Assembly (NCBI GenBank): GCA_041691315.1
Contig: JBEPUW010000010.1
Span: 1 to 64,000 of the forward strand
Length of the DNA: 64,000 bases
Source: Poindextera sp041691315
Lineage (GTDB): Bacteria; Pseudomonadota; Alphaproteobacteria; Caulobacterales; Caulobacteraceae
Reading direction: 5' to 3'
Positions 35,009 to 45,300 of the stretch are shown here, piece after piece. A program made the translations under genes and the position numbers. Position 1 is the stretch's first letter. Each line of letters starts with the position of its first letter. The notes below the pieces were generated by a model that had not been told where the DNA came from, did not search any database, and saw nothing but the letters and a program-made list of their open reading frames with translations.

Positions 35009-36188
35009 CTATTCTGGTTTTTTGGTCAAACAGCAGCCCGACACAGACTCGGCTTTCTTGGTGTTTATTGCCAAGGCCAAGGAAATTAGCCTTTGGGCTC
35101 AGGCAGACAATATAAAACTTGACCGTGGTAACGTCCAAAGGGCGCTAGTTGAGGCGCGGTGGCGCCAAGTGCGGAAATTCTTCAAAAGTTCCAAGAACAA
35201 CGTCATCCCTACAAGCGTCACAATCGCATTCGATGACACCATCCAGAAACTGAACCAGATCGATCAGTTGGTGGACGAGGCTCCTGGCTTCGTGCTCGAA
35301 CAGGGCCCGGGAGACTTGTGGACTTTAACCTTCACATCGGCTGTGAAGAGTTCGTGCTTCATCATCGACGGGCAGCACCGTCTAAAGGGCATGTCCCAAC
35401 TTGACTTCGATATTGAGGTACCGGTCTGCCTCTTCGTGAAGATGTCAAAATTGGAGAGAGCGTTTCAGTTCGTCACCATCAACAACAAGTCCCACAAGGT
35501 TCCGACTGACAACCTGAAAGCTTTGATCGCCAATTTCGAACAAATTCAGTCCGATCTTCGGAGTCGCCTGACCCACGCCTCGATCACTGTGCCGCGTTTT
35601 GCGACTGCAATCGATGTCCTCAATGAGGATGAGGAAAGCCCCTTTTACAAGATGATTGACTGGGTGAACAATCGCTTTCCGGACGCCAAAGCGATAGTGC
35701 CGCCGACAGCAGTTGAGAACTCCCTCAAGGCAATCAGCCGAGCGTTTCCAGAGACGCGAGAAGATGAAAGCGACGCGTTGGCGATCCTTTACAGTATTTG
35801 GAGGACGATATTTGCTCCCTATGCGGTTACCCACGAAACTGCGGAGCATTTTCCAAACCTGATGCTTAAAGCGACGATCCAATCGCTTTCGGAGATGATA
35901 ATCGAAAAGCTAAAAGCTGACTTCGATCCTGCGTTTTCAGACAGCGTTATTACCGACAATGGTGCCTCGGCCGGCCAAGTGGCGGCTGGTCTGATAAAAG
36001 GCCTCCCTATACAGTTTTGGCAGGTTCCTTGGAAGCTAAAAAGCCTGGACACTTCGGCAGGGCGTGACATCATTCAGTCTGATATTCGTGCTCTGAAAAA
36101 GACGTTGATGGCCAACTCCGGCGTCTTGCCCGAGAACTGGATGGATAGCCTCTCACTCTATAAATCTGGGCTGCAACTCGACGAATAA
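34992..36188 (+). CDS. DGQHR-domain protein (DndB/DpdB-like) paired with HNH nuclease
   Basis: A 398-residue member of the DGQHR family with the canonical DGQHR at residues 126-130 and QFVTINNKSHKVP after it. Related proteins regulate or assist DNA modification (DndB for phosphorothioation, DpdB for deazaguanine). The start may be TTG 34992 or GTG 35001; both lie within the end of the HNH gene, so the pair is translationally coupled. Compared with the two dpdB copies it is shorter in its middle and keeps His in the motif. Its GC content is clearly below that of the window. It ends 37 bases before the convergent Avs-like gene. Confidence 0.8.
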   Translation: MNYVHSYSGFLVKQQPDTDSAFLVFIAKAKEISLWAQADNIKLDRGNVQRALVEARWRQVRKFFKSSKNNVIPTSVTIAFDDTIQKLNQIDQLVDEAPGFVLEQGPGDLWTLTFTSAVKSSCFIIDGQHRLKGMSQLDFDIEVPVCLFVKMSKLERAFQFVTINNKSHKVPTDNLKALIANFEQIQSDLRSRLTHASITVPRFATAIDVLNEDEESPFYKMIDWVNNRFPDAKAIVPPTAVENSLKAISRAFPETREDESDALAILYSIWRTIFAPYAVTHETAEHFPNLMLKATIQSLSEMIIEKLKADFDPAFSDSVITDNGASAGQVAAGLIKGLPIQFWQVPWKLKSLDTSAGRDIIQSDIRALKKTLMANSGVLPENWMDSLSLYKSGLQLDE

Positions 36189-36225
36189 TCGATAGCCATG
36201 GGTCGGGAATCGGAATGCGGGAAGT

Positions 36226-39200
36226 TCAGCCCCAACTTTCGACGTTTTCGCGCAGGACTGAGACAACCCCGTCGATCGCGTCCACGCCTCCAAGTCGCTG
36301 AATTGCAGGGCTCAGGCCGGCAACGACACGCAAGACCGACGATCGTTCGCCCGCACTCGCTGCGCGCAGGGCCTCCAGTGTAGCCCCCTCCACCTCTTTC
36401 AGTTCCTGCTCGACAAGGAGTTCGAAAGTATCGCCGCGCCGATGACGTTCGCCGTCCTGTGCCTCCGCAATCAGATTCTCTCGAGAATAGCTCGTCGCGC
36501 TGCCCTGGCGTCGGTGTTGACGCGGTTCGGGAGATGGACGACGAAGGATCGTCGCCCGGACATCGTCGCGCTTTCGGTCCGGCAGGGCCAGAACAAGCCG
36601 TTCAGCCTCCGCCAGCAGACCATCGTGCCCCACAGCGCCAGTCAAAGCACACGCCGTCAGGAACCGGATCTTGCTGTCGATCTGCTCAGTCGTGTCCTCC
36701 TGCAGTTCGCGTGCCCACCTGCTGGCTTCGTCTTTAGTTTCCGGGGCTAGGTGGGGGAAGATAGCTTCCAGGACCGATGCCGCGAACACCGTGCTCTCCA
36801 TTTTTTTTACGCTGAAGAAGAGGCTTTGAAGATGCGAGTTGGAGAACTTGTCCGCAAATGCCTTGGCAATTCGGCTGAGCGGCATGTCGTACCCAATGTT
36901 GTTCATTAGAGTCAGAGCGTCGCCCGCTGAATGCTTTGATGAGGCCGGACCGAGAGCGCTGAGGGCTTCTCCCATCTCATGCCAGTCGCTGACGCGAGGG
37001 AGCGCTAACGCTTCGCGCAGTACGGGCTCGCTTAGCTCCCGCTCTAGGTCCCAGGCGTGGCCGACTGCCATTGTCACCAGGTGGCCGGCGTAGCCGCCAG
37101 ACATTGCCAGGTGACCGATTTCTGCACAAATGCGGGAGCGGTCCTCGGCGGCGGCGTTGTCTGCCAGATAGGCGTAGCCATCTACCACACCCCACGGTTC
37201 CTCGACCCGGCTCAGCATATCCATCGCTTGTGCGCGAAAGTCGGGAGGCCCGTGCACTGCGAAGGTCGCTGCCTGAAGCGCGCGAACCTCTTCAGTGCCA
37301 ATCTCGGAAATGAGACGCAGTGCGTCATGAGGGCTCGTTTGCGTGAACGTCTCCGCAAAGTCTGCAAGAAGCCAATCTGGATCGTGGTCGTCCCATGCTC
37401 GACTGTCGACCGGAGCATTGAGGTCGGCCATCAACAGCGGCTCGAGTTCGAGGCGTCCCGAGTCAGGTAGATGACGGCACGCATCGACGATAATCGGTGC
37501 CCTGGTGCTCGGGTGGAGGGTTTCCGTCTCACAGAGTTCGAGCGCTGCGCGGCACCAAGGACCGTCGTGGTACCTTCCCAGCGCGGCGAGGCTGCGGGCG
37601 CGGGGCCACGGGCGCTGGATTGCCTGAGCGATCGTCAGGAAGGCTTCAATATCCTTCTGCGCGACTCCTTTGGCGATGAACGACAAGGCCTCTCCCCGAT
37701 CGACTTCATCGTCGATAGTTGCTGCACACCGCAGAAGGGGACCGACAAGATCCGGGTCAGCGCCCCAAGAAATCTCGCGGAGGGCCGAACGTTTCGCCTG
37801 ATCGTCGCCGAGTTGATCGAGGATGCGGGTGACAACCCGGAGCCGGCGCTCAGGCGCAAGATTTCGCAGCGCGCCATCGTAGATAACGCTTTCTGTGAAA
37901 GCGTCAGGATCGCCGGTCACGAGTTCCTCAATCGCCGCGCTAACGGACTCGAAATCAGGCTGCGCCAACGAAGGCAACGCGGAAGCCATTGCATAGGCTC
38001 GATCGGAAGCCGTGGTAAGTTGGTCGGCGATCTCAAGTGCCGTCTTCGCCGGCAGGCGCGGACCCGGCAACCAATAGTGCAGCGCTGTGACTTCGTGCGA
38101 CAACTCCGCAAGGGCTCGCGCGTGTTCTTCGGGGGGCAGTACGGCGAGGAGTTCCGTGAGCGCGGCAACACGGATATGGACGTTCCCTATGGAGAGCACC
38201 AATGCAAGAAGATTGGGTGCCCACTCAGAGTTTACTATGCGGGCCACCGCAGCCAAGGTCGATGGGCTAAGCTCGCGGCTTCGGACCTTTGCCAAATGTT
38301 CGAACACGACGTCTGCCGACCAGACGTGCAGCTTTAGAGCGGCAACGTACACTTCGGGCGGTAGTCCGTTGGCGATCGTGCGGACAGTAGCGCTCGTGAG
38401 AGCGCAATCGACGAGGGCCACCAGCAAAGAGGAATCGCGGCCCACCTTTTGAATCCCAACGGTGGCAGCGCGTCGACGTCGATCCACGTCGACGAGAAAG
38501 CCACTTAAGCTTGGGTCTATCGAGTACCAGCAGTCCGCCCAGTATCGACTGGTGAGCGATGCAAAGCGATCTTGGCTCGAGCCTTCTCGTTCCAGATGGG
38601 CGCCCAAATTGGATATCAGATAGGGGGACACCGAAGCTGGGCTGGTGGTCAGCGCGCGCTCCCCCCAAGAAGTGAAGCGCTGTTCGACTTCCCGCCTCCG
38701 GGAAGCGGGGATCCATTCCTCTCTGATGAAATCACCGAACCGGGGATGTGAGAGCACGAGGTCGTTCGTTCGACCTGCACCGACGATCAGTCGACCAAGA
38801 CGTGTCAGCGCTGCATCGAGTCGAAAGACCCCTGGTCGCTCTGGAACAAGCGTCGGGTTGAGCAAATCGTCGCGGGAAAGGGGGCCCAGTGCACAGGCCA
38901 GCACACACAGCAGGGACTCGACCAAAACGGAATCGGAGTCGCCCTTATTGTTCCAGAGATCGAGTTGTTCGTCCCACCACTTGGCAAAAAATCCTCGGAG
39001 CCCGGGCATCGCTTCGGGGAGCTTTCGGAGGTCCAATTCGCCTGCCTCCAGGGCGTCCGAATACAAGCGCAACAGCAGAGGATCGCCCTGCACAAGCTCA
39101 ACGACGCGGTCGGCCACACTGGGCTCCGTGCCCGCACCGGTTAGCGCCGTTCGAACGGCGTTAGGTGCTAGCAGCGGGAGATCTCGGGTGGCTTGTACGA

Positions 39201-40227
39201 GCGCCGCGAGTGGATCTACCCTGAGCGTAAGCGGACGCCCGGCCAGCAGTACCTTTAGACCCTGCGGGGCGTTTGCCGGAAAGAGGTCAGCGGTGATCTC
39301 GAAGTCCGCGGCTTCGTCCAGGCCATCGATAATGAGCAAAAGGCGAGCACCGCCTGGAAGGGGCCTCGCGAGGAGGTCGGCAATAAGACCACGCGCACGC
39401 TCCCCATCGACCTCCGCGCTCGAGGGAAGGGGGCGATCATGCAGCGCCGACAAGCGCGAAAGCACCGAAGGGAGGACGACTTGCGCTAGGTTCGTCCGAA
39501 AGCGAGCGCTGATGGGCATGTAAACCAGCGCCAGCGCGTCTCCCAGGGTCGCCTGCCAGTTGGCCAGCAGTGCAGACTTACCCCTCCCTGCGGACGCACG
39601 AATAAGCTCGAAGGGGCGCTTGGGGTCGGCCAACCATTCGTCGAGCGCTGCCAATTCGGACTCCCGACCGATGAAAGGCGGCGGCCGATCTGTATCCCCG
39701 AGATACTGGCGCAAGAAACTCTCGATGCGAGTGCCGTATTCGGTGCCCGCAGTCTCGATCGCACCTCCGAAGCGGGCGAGTGCTGCGTAATGTCTACTGA
39801 CGACGTCGGGATGGATATCGAGTCGCGCGCAGAGGTCCTCCCACCCGAACAGGGACATCGAAAACAACCCGTTGCGTGCATGCTCCTCGCTGATTTGGCG
39901 GACTTCTTGTTGAAGCGGTGCGTCACTAGGCGACGTCGTTGCGACAACTAAGCGCGAGAGCGGCGGCCGAAATCCGAGGGCCTCTTGAGCGATGTGTCGG
40001 ATGTCCGCAGGGGTCAACACTGACGTTCGCGCAATCCATTTGCACTGCACGCCGGACCAACCGGACGCTGGATGCGCGACGATATCGACCCCGTGCTGTC
40101 GCTGCCCGTTGCGGCCGATTCGGTTAGCATCGTCGACACCCCAATCCCTGGAAAAGAGATCATGGCAGAGCGCTTCGAAAGCCTGCCACGTTCGCGGCGG
40201 CGGAAGGTCAAAAGCGGTCAGGGACAT
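36226..40227 (-). CDS. Avs-like STAND NTPase with N-terminal PD-(D/E)XK nuclease
   Basis: A 1333-residue three-part protein. The N-terminus is a restriction-type nuclease (Glu19, GVDIV with Asp48, QCK at 61-63) in the style of Mrr and of Avs effectors. A NACHT/STAND ATPase follows with Walker A ASAGRGKS (211-218) and Walker B LLLIIDGLDEA (Asp301). The last 700 residues are helical repeats, the sensor region in this class. Such proteins detect a phage protein, oligomerise and degrade DNA. Which Avs subtype it belongs to, and its ligand, cannot be read from sequence. It is preceded by a small gene on the same strand that overlaps it by 10 bases. Confidence 0.8.
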   Translation of the reverse strand: MSLTAFDLPPPRTWQAFEALCHDLFSRDWGVDDANRIGRNGQRQHGVDIVAHPASGWSGVQCKWIARTSVLTPADIRHIAQEALGFRPPLSRLVVATTSPSDAPLQQEVRQISEEHARNGLFSMSLFGWEDLCARLDIHPDVVSRHYAALARFGGAIETAGTEYGTRIESFLRQYLGDTDRPPPFIGRESELAALDEWLADPKRPFELIRASAGRGKSALLANWQATLGDALALVYMPISARFRTNLAQVVLPSVLSRLSALHDRPLPSSAEVDGERARGLIADLLARPLPGGARLLLIIDGLDEAADFEITADLFPANAPQGLKVLLAGRPLTLRVDPLAALVQATRDLPLLAPNAVRTALTGAGTEPSVADRVVELVQGDPLLLRLYSDALEAGELDLRKLPEAMPGLRGFFAKWWDEQLDLWNNKGDSDSVLVESLLCVLACALGPLSRDDLLNPTLVPERPGVFRLDAALTRLGRLIVGAGRTNDLVLSHPRFGDFIREEWIPASRRREVEQRFTSWGERALTTSPASVSPYLISNLGAHLEREGSSQDRFASLTSRYWADCWYSIDPSLSGFLVDVDRRRRAATVGIQKVGRDSSLLVALVDCALTSATVRTIANGLPPEVYVAALKLHVWSADVVFEHLAKVRSRELSPSTLAAVARIVNSEWAPNLLALVLSIGNVHIRVAALTELLAVLPPEEHARALAELSHEVTALHYWLPGPRLPAKTALEIADQLTTASDRAYAMASALPSLAQPDFESVSAAIEELVTGDPDAFTESVIYDGALRNLAPERRLRVVTRILDQLGDDQAKRSALREISWGADPDLVGPLLRCAATIDDEVDRGEALSFIAKGVAQKDIEAFLTIAQAIQRPWPRARSLAALGRYHDGPWCRAALELCETETLHPSTRAPIIVDACRHLPDSGRLELEPLLMADLNAPVDSRAWDDHDPDWLLADFAETFTQTSPHDALRLISEIGTEEVRALQAATFAVHGPPDFRAQAMDMLSRVEEPWGVVDGYAYLADNAAAEDRSRICAEIGHLAMSGGYAGHLVTMAVGHAWDLERELSEPVLREALALPRVSDWHEMGEALSALGPASSKHSAGDALTLMNNIGYDMPLSRIAKAFADKFSNSHLQSLFFSVKKMESTVFAASVLEAIFPHLAPETKDEASRWARELQEDTTEQIDSKIRFLTACALTGAVGHDGLLAEAERLVLALPDRKRDDVRATILRRPSPEPRQHRRQGSATSYSRENLIAEAQDGERHRRGDTFELLVEQELKEVEGATLEALRAASAGERSSVLRVVAGLSPAIQRLGGVDAIDGVVSVLRENVESWG

Positions 40228-40850
40228 TTGGATCGGAGCGTCGGCCAGGGGACGCGCCGGCGTGCGCCAAGCTGGCGAGCGCGACGCTGCAAAGCGCCAG
40301 CAGGAACGGTGTGAGGTAGGGTTTCATCTGGCGACACTTTGGCGCTATCAGACACCACATTTGCGCCAGAGAGAACATTGATCCTGAGCAAGTGTGAGAT
40401 TCGCCGTCTCATCGTTCCGAGATCGCTCAAGCGACGGCTGCCCCATACCTGGAACACCGCCATGCCCTGGGTGATAAGATGGGAGCCGGGTTCCAGCTGC
40501 CGATCCGGCTCTGTAGCTGCCTGGAGGGAGAACCTGCCGAAGTCATCGAGGTGAAGTCGCATGGCTCGCAGGCGTACGTCGGCGGACAGGCTGTCGCGTG
40601 ACGTCGGTAGGGCCTGCCAATCTCCTTCCACCGCCACTTCGAAAGGTAGCTGAAAGAGCGCGCCTACATAGGCGCCGCCCCGCGCTTCCAAGGCATCAGC
40701 AAGTTCGCAGAGCACGTCCGGCGAGGCCGCACCCACCTCAAGCAGTCGTTCGATGCTTGACTTTGCTTGGCCGGGTTTTCGGGCGTGAAGCTCGGCGATC
40801 TCATCAAAGTCCCAGCCCAAGAGTCGCCCCCGATCCGTATGCGACGGCAC
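40218..40850 (-). CDS. Hypothetical protein upstream of the Avs-like gene
   Basis: A 210-residue frame I do not recognise. The first 150 residues read like a real protein (GWDFDEIAELHARKPGQAKS; LCELADALEARGGAYVGALF), the last 45 are arginine- and proline-rich and look less natural. In the same region another frame (40327 to 40208) encodes a signal-peptide-like start, so the 3' end may be a recombination junction. It overlaps the Avs-like start by 10 bases and might be cotranscribed with it. Confidence 0.45.
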   Translation of the reverse strand: MPSHTDRGRLLGWDFDEIAELHARKPGQAKSSIERLLEVGAASPDVLCELADALEARGGAYVGALFQLPFEVAVEGDWQALPTSRDSLSADVRLRAMRLHLDDFGRFSLQAATEPDRQLEPGSHLITQGMAVFQVWGSRRLSDLGTMRRRISHLLRINVLSGANVVSDSAKVSPDETLPHTVPAGALQRRARQLGARRRVPWPTLRSKCP

Positions 40851-40929
40851 GATTGCTTGTATCCAATCATCTCACGTTACCGTGCGCCGACGGCCAAAAG
40901 CGCGGAGATTTAGACCGCCGAGCGACCGT

Positions 40930-42327
40930 CTAGGCCCCCCCGGCTCGGTCGCTCCGATCCCACAAAGTGTCGAACCTCTCACCGGACGAGAGTTTCAGCC
41001 CCGATTCCAGACGGCGAAGGTCGCCTTCGCTCGACAAGACGACGCCGACGGGGATGGTCACTGTCTCGCTGAGCGCCACCCGGGTCAGCACCATCGCCGC
41101 CACGCCTTCCAAATATATTACCTCGGTGGGTGCGGTGAGATGGCTAGCGGGCGCAAGCAGACCGCGATCGAACAGCTGGAGGAACGGCAAGGTCTCCCGC
41201 CTGCCGCTGGCCGGCCCGACGAGCGTCGTCCGAAGGTTCCATTGGGGCGTCAGCGAGTGCTTCAGAGCGATGAGGGTCTCCGTGAAGACGTGGGGCACGT
41301 CCAGGCTGACCCCCCAGGACGTACCGGCAGGCCGATACCATTGGAGTTCGAGGCGCGTGGGCGGACTGTGTTTCAGCCGCTGAGCACTTTGCCGTTGGAC
41401 CTGTCGGACAAAGGCGGCTCGATTCCGCTCGACATAGGATGCACCCAGCACAAAGGGCCGCCCGGCTGTTCCCGCGTCGCGGGATCTGAGCCAGGCGTCG
41501 AGATCGAGGTGCCCCTTGCTGTTGATGTTCGCGGCCAGCTGCGCGTCGCCGGTCAGCCGACGAAATTCAGTGAGGCTGCTCGCGCTGATGGTCGGCTCGG
41601 TCAGATTGCGGACGGCGTTGTGCATCGCGTCACTGAGCGGCCTGAATTTCGCAACGTCGGCCAGATCGACGTTCAGCAGATGGGTCGCCAGGCGAGGCCG
41701 AGGCTCCGCCTCCATTTCCGTGGAGCCCGAGAGCACCACGTACCCAAAGCGGTCCGGAATGACGTCGGAGACGGAGTACAGGGAAAAGCGCTCCGGATTG
41801 TTGATTCCCCGGACGTTCTTCAGGAAGCTCAAGAAATTCTGATCGAAGGAGTCCCGGGCAAAGCTGGCGGGCATGGATTTGGCGACCGCGCTCGGCTTCA
41901 GCTCGAGGAGGTGATCCACCATCCGAGTCCGCTCCGGGATCATCATGTTTCGGCTGATAAGATCGAACCAAAGGCGGGTGACAGAGGTCTCAATGTTGGC
42001 GATCTGCGGCGCGCCGTCGCGCGCTGCGCGAAATACGTCCGCCGCCGCCGGGCCGAGCTTGACGGCTTCACCCACCACCTCGACCAGACCGCGGGTTTGC
42101 AGGTCGGCCAGTACGGTCGTCGTTTCCGACGTGGTGAAACCGAAGAACGTCCCGATCCGCGTGGCCGGGAGTTCTTCGCCCAGGTCCAGCAGGCGCAGAA
42201 CGAATTCGTCCACGATCGGGAAGCGGCTGTCGCGAGCGATGTTGGCCGTGATTACGAAGCGTTGGCATGGGATGTTGAACCCGAATGTCGCTACCGTCTG
42301 GGCCGGGCTGGGCGGGGATTGGGTCAT
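40930..42327 (-). CDS. Winged-helix protein paired with NERD-kinase-helicase
   Basis: A 465-residue protein. After a short N-terminus, residues 35-95 (DEFVLRLLDLGEELPATRIG, then LADLQTRGLVEVVGEAVKLG) form a winged-helix DNA-binding domain. The C-terminal 300 residues have alternating strands and helices but no catalytic motif I can name; no HKD motif of phospholipase D nucleases is present. The ATG at 42327 overlaps the stop of the large upstream gene (ATGA), so the two are one operon and probably one complex. A DNA-recognition partner for the helicase is the most natural reading, but this is inference. Confidence 0.75.
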   Translation of the reverse strand: MTQSPPSPAQTVATFGFNIPCQRFVITANIARDSRFPIVDEFVLRLLDLGEELPATRIGTFFGFTTSETTTVLADLQTRGLVEVVGEAVKLGPAAADVFRAARDGAPQIANIETSVTRLWFDLISRNMMIPERTRMVDHLLELKPSAVAKSMPASFARDSFDQNFLSFLKNVRGINNPERFSLYSVSDVIPDRFGYVVLSGSTEMEAEPRPRLATHLLNVDLADVAKFRPLSDAMHNAVRNLTEPTISASSLTEFRRLTGDAQLAANINSKGHLDLDAWLRSRDAGTAGRPFVLGASYVERNRAAFVRQVQRQSAQRLKHSPPTRLELQWYRPAGTSWGVSLDVPHVFTETLIALKHSLTPQWNLRTTLVGPASGRRETLPFLQLFDRGLLAPASHLTAPTEVIYLEGVAAMVLTRVALSETVTIPVGVVLSSEGDLRRLESGLKLSSGERFDTLWDRSDRAGGA

Positions 42328-45300
42328 TCGAGTTCGGTCGCGCTGATGGTTCGCAGGCCCTTCGGACCGGTCGCGAACCAATCGTAGACCTTCCTCATGG
42401 GATCGGTGGGGTCGCAAGCGCCCCACATCGCCTTGGGCCCGAGTACGAACAGTCGTTCCTTGGCGCGCGACAAGGCGACATTGCAGCGGTTGTCGGAGGC
42501 CACGTGCCCACGCCGAAGCTTCGGGTTGCTGCGGACCAGCGAGAGGATGATGATCGAGTTCTCTTTGCCTTGGTAGGAGTCGACCGTCTCGATGCGGACC
42601 ATGCTGCGGAACCGGGCATCCCATGCGCGGTCGGCGAAAGCCTGGTCCATCATAAGCTTCTGGCCGCTGTACATGCAGATCACGCCGATCGGTTCGGCTT
42701 CCTCGCCTTTGGCGAGTGACGACATCAAACCCCCTTGCTCGGACAGCAACTCAAGCAGTCGCATCGTCGCGGCGACTTCAGCCGGGTTCCAGAGCGTCAT
42801 GGGATTCGGCTCGAACTTCCGCTCTGCGTGATCCATCACGCCGTCGGTCTCGACCCACACGGCCGCAACGTCGAGCGGGGCGGGGAGCTCATCGAAGGCG
42901 GTATCCGGTTTGCGGTCCTTCGAGGTGACCAGGGTCACCTTGCTCGGCTGGTAGAAGACCCTGGAGACGAGATCGCAGATTGGCGGCGCCATCCGATACT
43001 GCTCGGTCAGGGTGGTGCCGTTGGCGATGCCGTACGACGAGGTGAAGGCGCGTTCGAAGTCGCTTCGCAAAAGTGCGGCTTCCGAGACGCCGTCCATCTC
43101 GGCCGCCAAGGCGTCGAGAACCGGCTGATCGATCATCGGCTTCAGCTGAAGGTGGTCTCCCACCAGCAAGACACGCTGGCCGACTTGGACCGGTATCGCC
43201 AATTCCCCCGAGGTACATCGCGCCGCCTCGTCGATGATCACCCAGTCGAAATTCTGCGCGTCGATGCGGATCTTGGTTTGGCCGACACCGACGCATGTCG
43301 CGGCCACTACCGTTCGGGTCTTGGCGAGAAACTCCTCGAAGTTCCTGTGCGGGGACGTGAGCGAAGCCGACCAGTCGGTCGCTAGCTCGATGATGCGCCG
43401 GAGGCTGCGTAGATCGCTGGGCGAAGCCGCCGGATGTCGATCCAGCAAGCTTTGGAAGGCCATATCGACGACCTTTGCCGTCGGCTCCGAGGCCGCGCTC
43501 TCGCCAAGCCGTCGGACCGCTGCCTCGCGGAAGGTCGCGCTCATGGCCTCGAGGGCGCGCGCGTTGCGCCGGCGCTCGTCGGCGCTCGGCGGATCACCCT
43601 TGTTGGCGTCCGCGGCGTTCAAGGCTGCGATCCGGCGGCCGGTCACGCCCAGTTCGCGATCGAGGTCGACGCCGTCTTCGGCCAGAGCCCGCGGGATCCC
43701 GAGGGCCGAAGCGATGCCGCCGACGCGATTCTTCATCGCGGTCTCAAATCGCACTTGATAGCGCTCGCGGAGCGAGCGGCTGTGGTACGGTCGGATTTTG
43801 TCGGTGATGCCCTTCGAGCCGATCCGCAGCAGGCTCGGGCGGGCCCCACCTTGCTTCTTGTAGAAGTCCACCAGAGCCTCGATCGCGTTGTTGACCGCCT
43901 CGTGGCTCTGGCTGGCGATGAGAATGTTTCGGACGCCCCGGCGGGTGATCAGCCAATGCACGAATGCGGCAATGAACAGCGTCTTGCCGGTGCCGGGGGG
44001 GCCTTGCTGCAGGCCGACCGGCCCGTAGCGCGCGACCTGCCGGAACGCCGCTTTCTGGCCGGGATTCAAGCCATAGGGCTCGAGGTCCTGGTCTGTGACC
44101 TCAATCTCGTAGTCGACGGTCGGGGCAGCGTTCTCAGGCACGAAATAGTCCATCAGGTCGGCGATCAGCGCCTTGTCCGCAAGAACCCGTTCGACCGCCC
44201 GGGAGCGGCGGTCGAATGAACTTCGCGCGCGACGTTCCACGAGAATGACTTGATCGCCTGCTGTGAGGCTCCGGTTGGTGCGGTGGCGGACGGCGATTGA
44301 CCGACCGTCCAGTCCCCCGAGCTCGAGCTCGCCGATCCGCCCGCCATTGGGCCACCGCACCTCAACCTGTTCGTCCGGGTCGAAATCGAAATCCACTCCA
44401 CCGCGCTCGTAGCTGTACGTCGCGACGTCGCCGATGCGAACGAGTTCGCCGGTGATGGTGACCCTGGGCTGACGCTCGTCTTCAAGCTCGATGATCCGAC
44501 GCCAATATCGTTCGACGTCGAGGGGCGCTTCCGTGGTGGGCTTTGCGGCCTCTCCATCGGTCGGTTCCGCAAGCGGGGTGACGGGAATCTGGGCTTGAAG
44601 CAGCGTCACCAAGATCTCTGCGCCGCCCGCCGCTGCGGGGTCGCGCACGACGTTTATATTGATCGGGACCCCCTGCTGAGATGCTCGGCTGAGGCTCTTG
44701 AACGTGGGCGTAACCACCTGCGGGATGCCGACGCCGAGCGCTCCGACTTCAATGATCAATTCGTGCTGGAGGCCGAATAGGCGGAACTCGGTGTTTCCGT
44801 TCTTGAGCACCTGTCCGCGCGCGAAGAACGGCGTGTCCTCAGTTTGCAGAGGACCCGTCCCGCCGTCCGAGGTCGCTACTGTGATCGTCGGTCGTCTGCC
44901 GGGATCGGTCTGATCCGCGTAGGCTTCCAGCGCCTTTTGAATTGGGGCGAGCAGCTCTATCCTGTCCCGCGCCAGTTCGAGGTCGAGAGCCGCCAACAGG
45001 GGGCCGGCGAGCGGGTCCGCCGGTTGTCCGATCCGGTCACGGACCAACCGGACGACTGCAAAGCGATCCAGCTCCTGCGCGGTCAAAGCCTCCGCGTTTT
45101 CAGGCCGGACGTCGCCGTCGGCGATGCGTCCGTCGCCCACTTCAGAGAAATCGAAAAGATCGACAAGGGTCAGTTCGTGCGCGTCGCCACGGTGAACGAT
45201 GTTGCGCCCGGCGATGTCGCCGTGGTCAAGGCCCATGACATGAAGCGCTTCGACTGCGCGCACCAGAGCCATGCCCGCGGCAACGGCGTCCCTCACCGTC

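Noticed and set aside
40208..40327. Short minus-strand frame with a signal peptide (MKPYLTPFLLALCSVALASL start)
   Set aside because: It looks like a true signal sequence but has only 39 codons, overlaps two other genes and lacks a mature domain. Probably a remnant; mentioned with the gene at 40218.
40930..42327. Phospholipase D-type nuclease (DpdK) in the winged-helix gene
   Set aside because: No HxK motif is present and the gene is coupled to the NERD-kinase-helicase gene, not to the Dpd locus.
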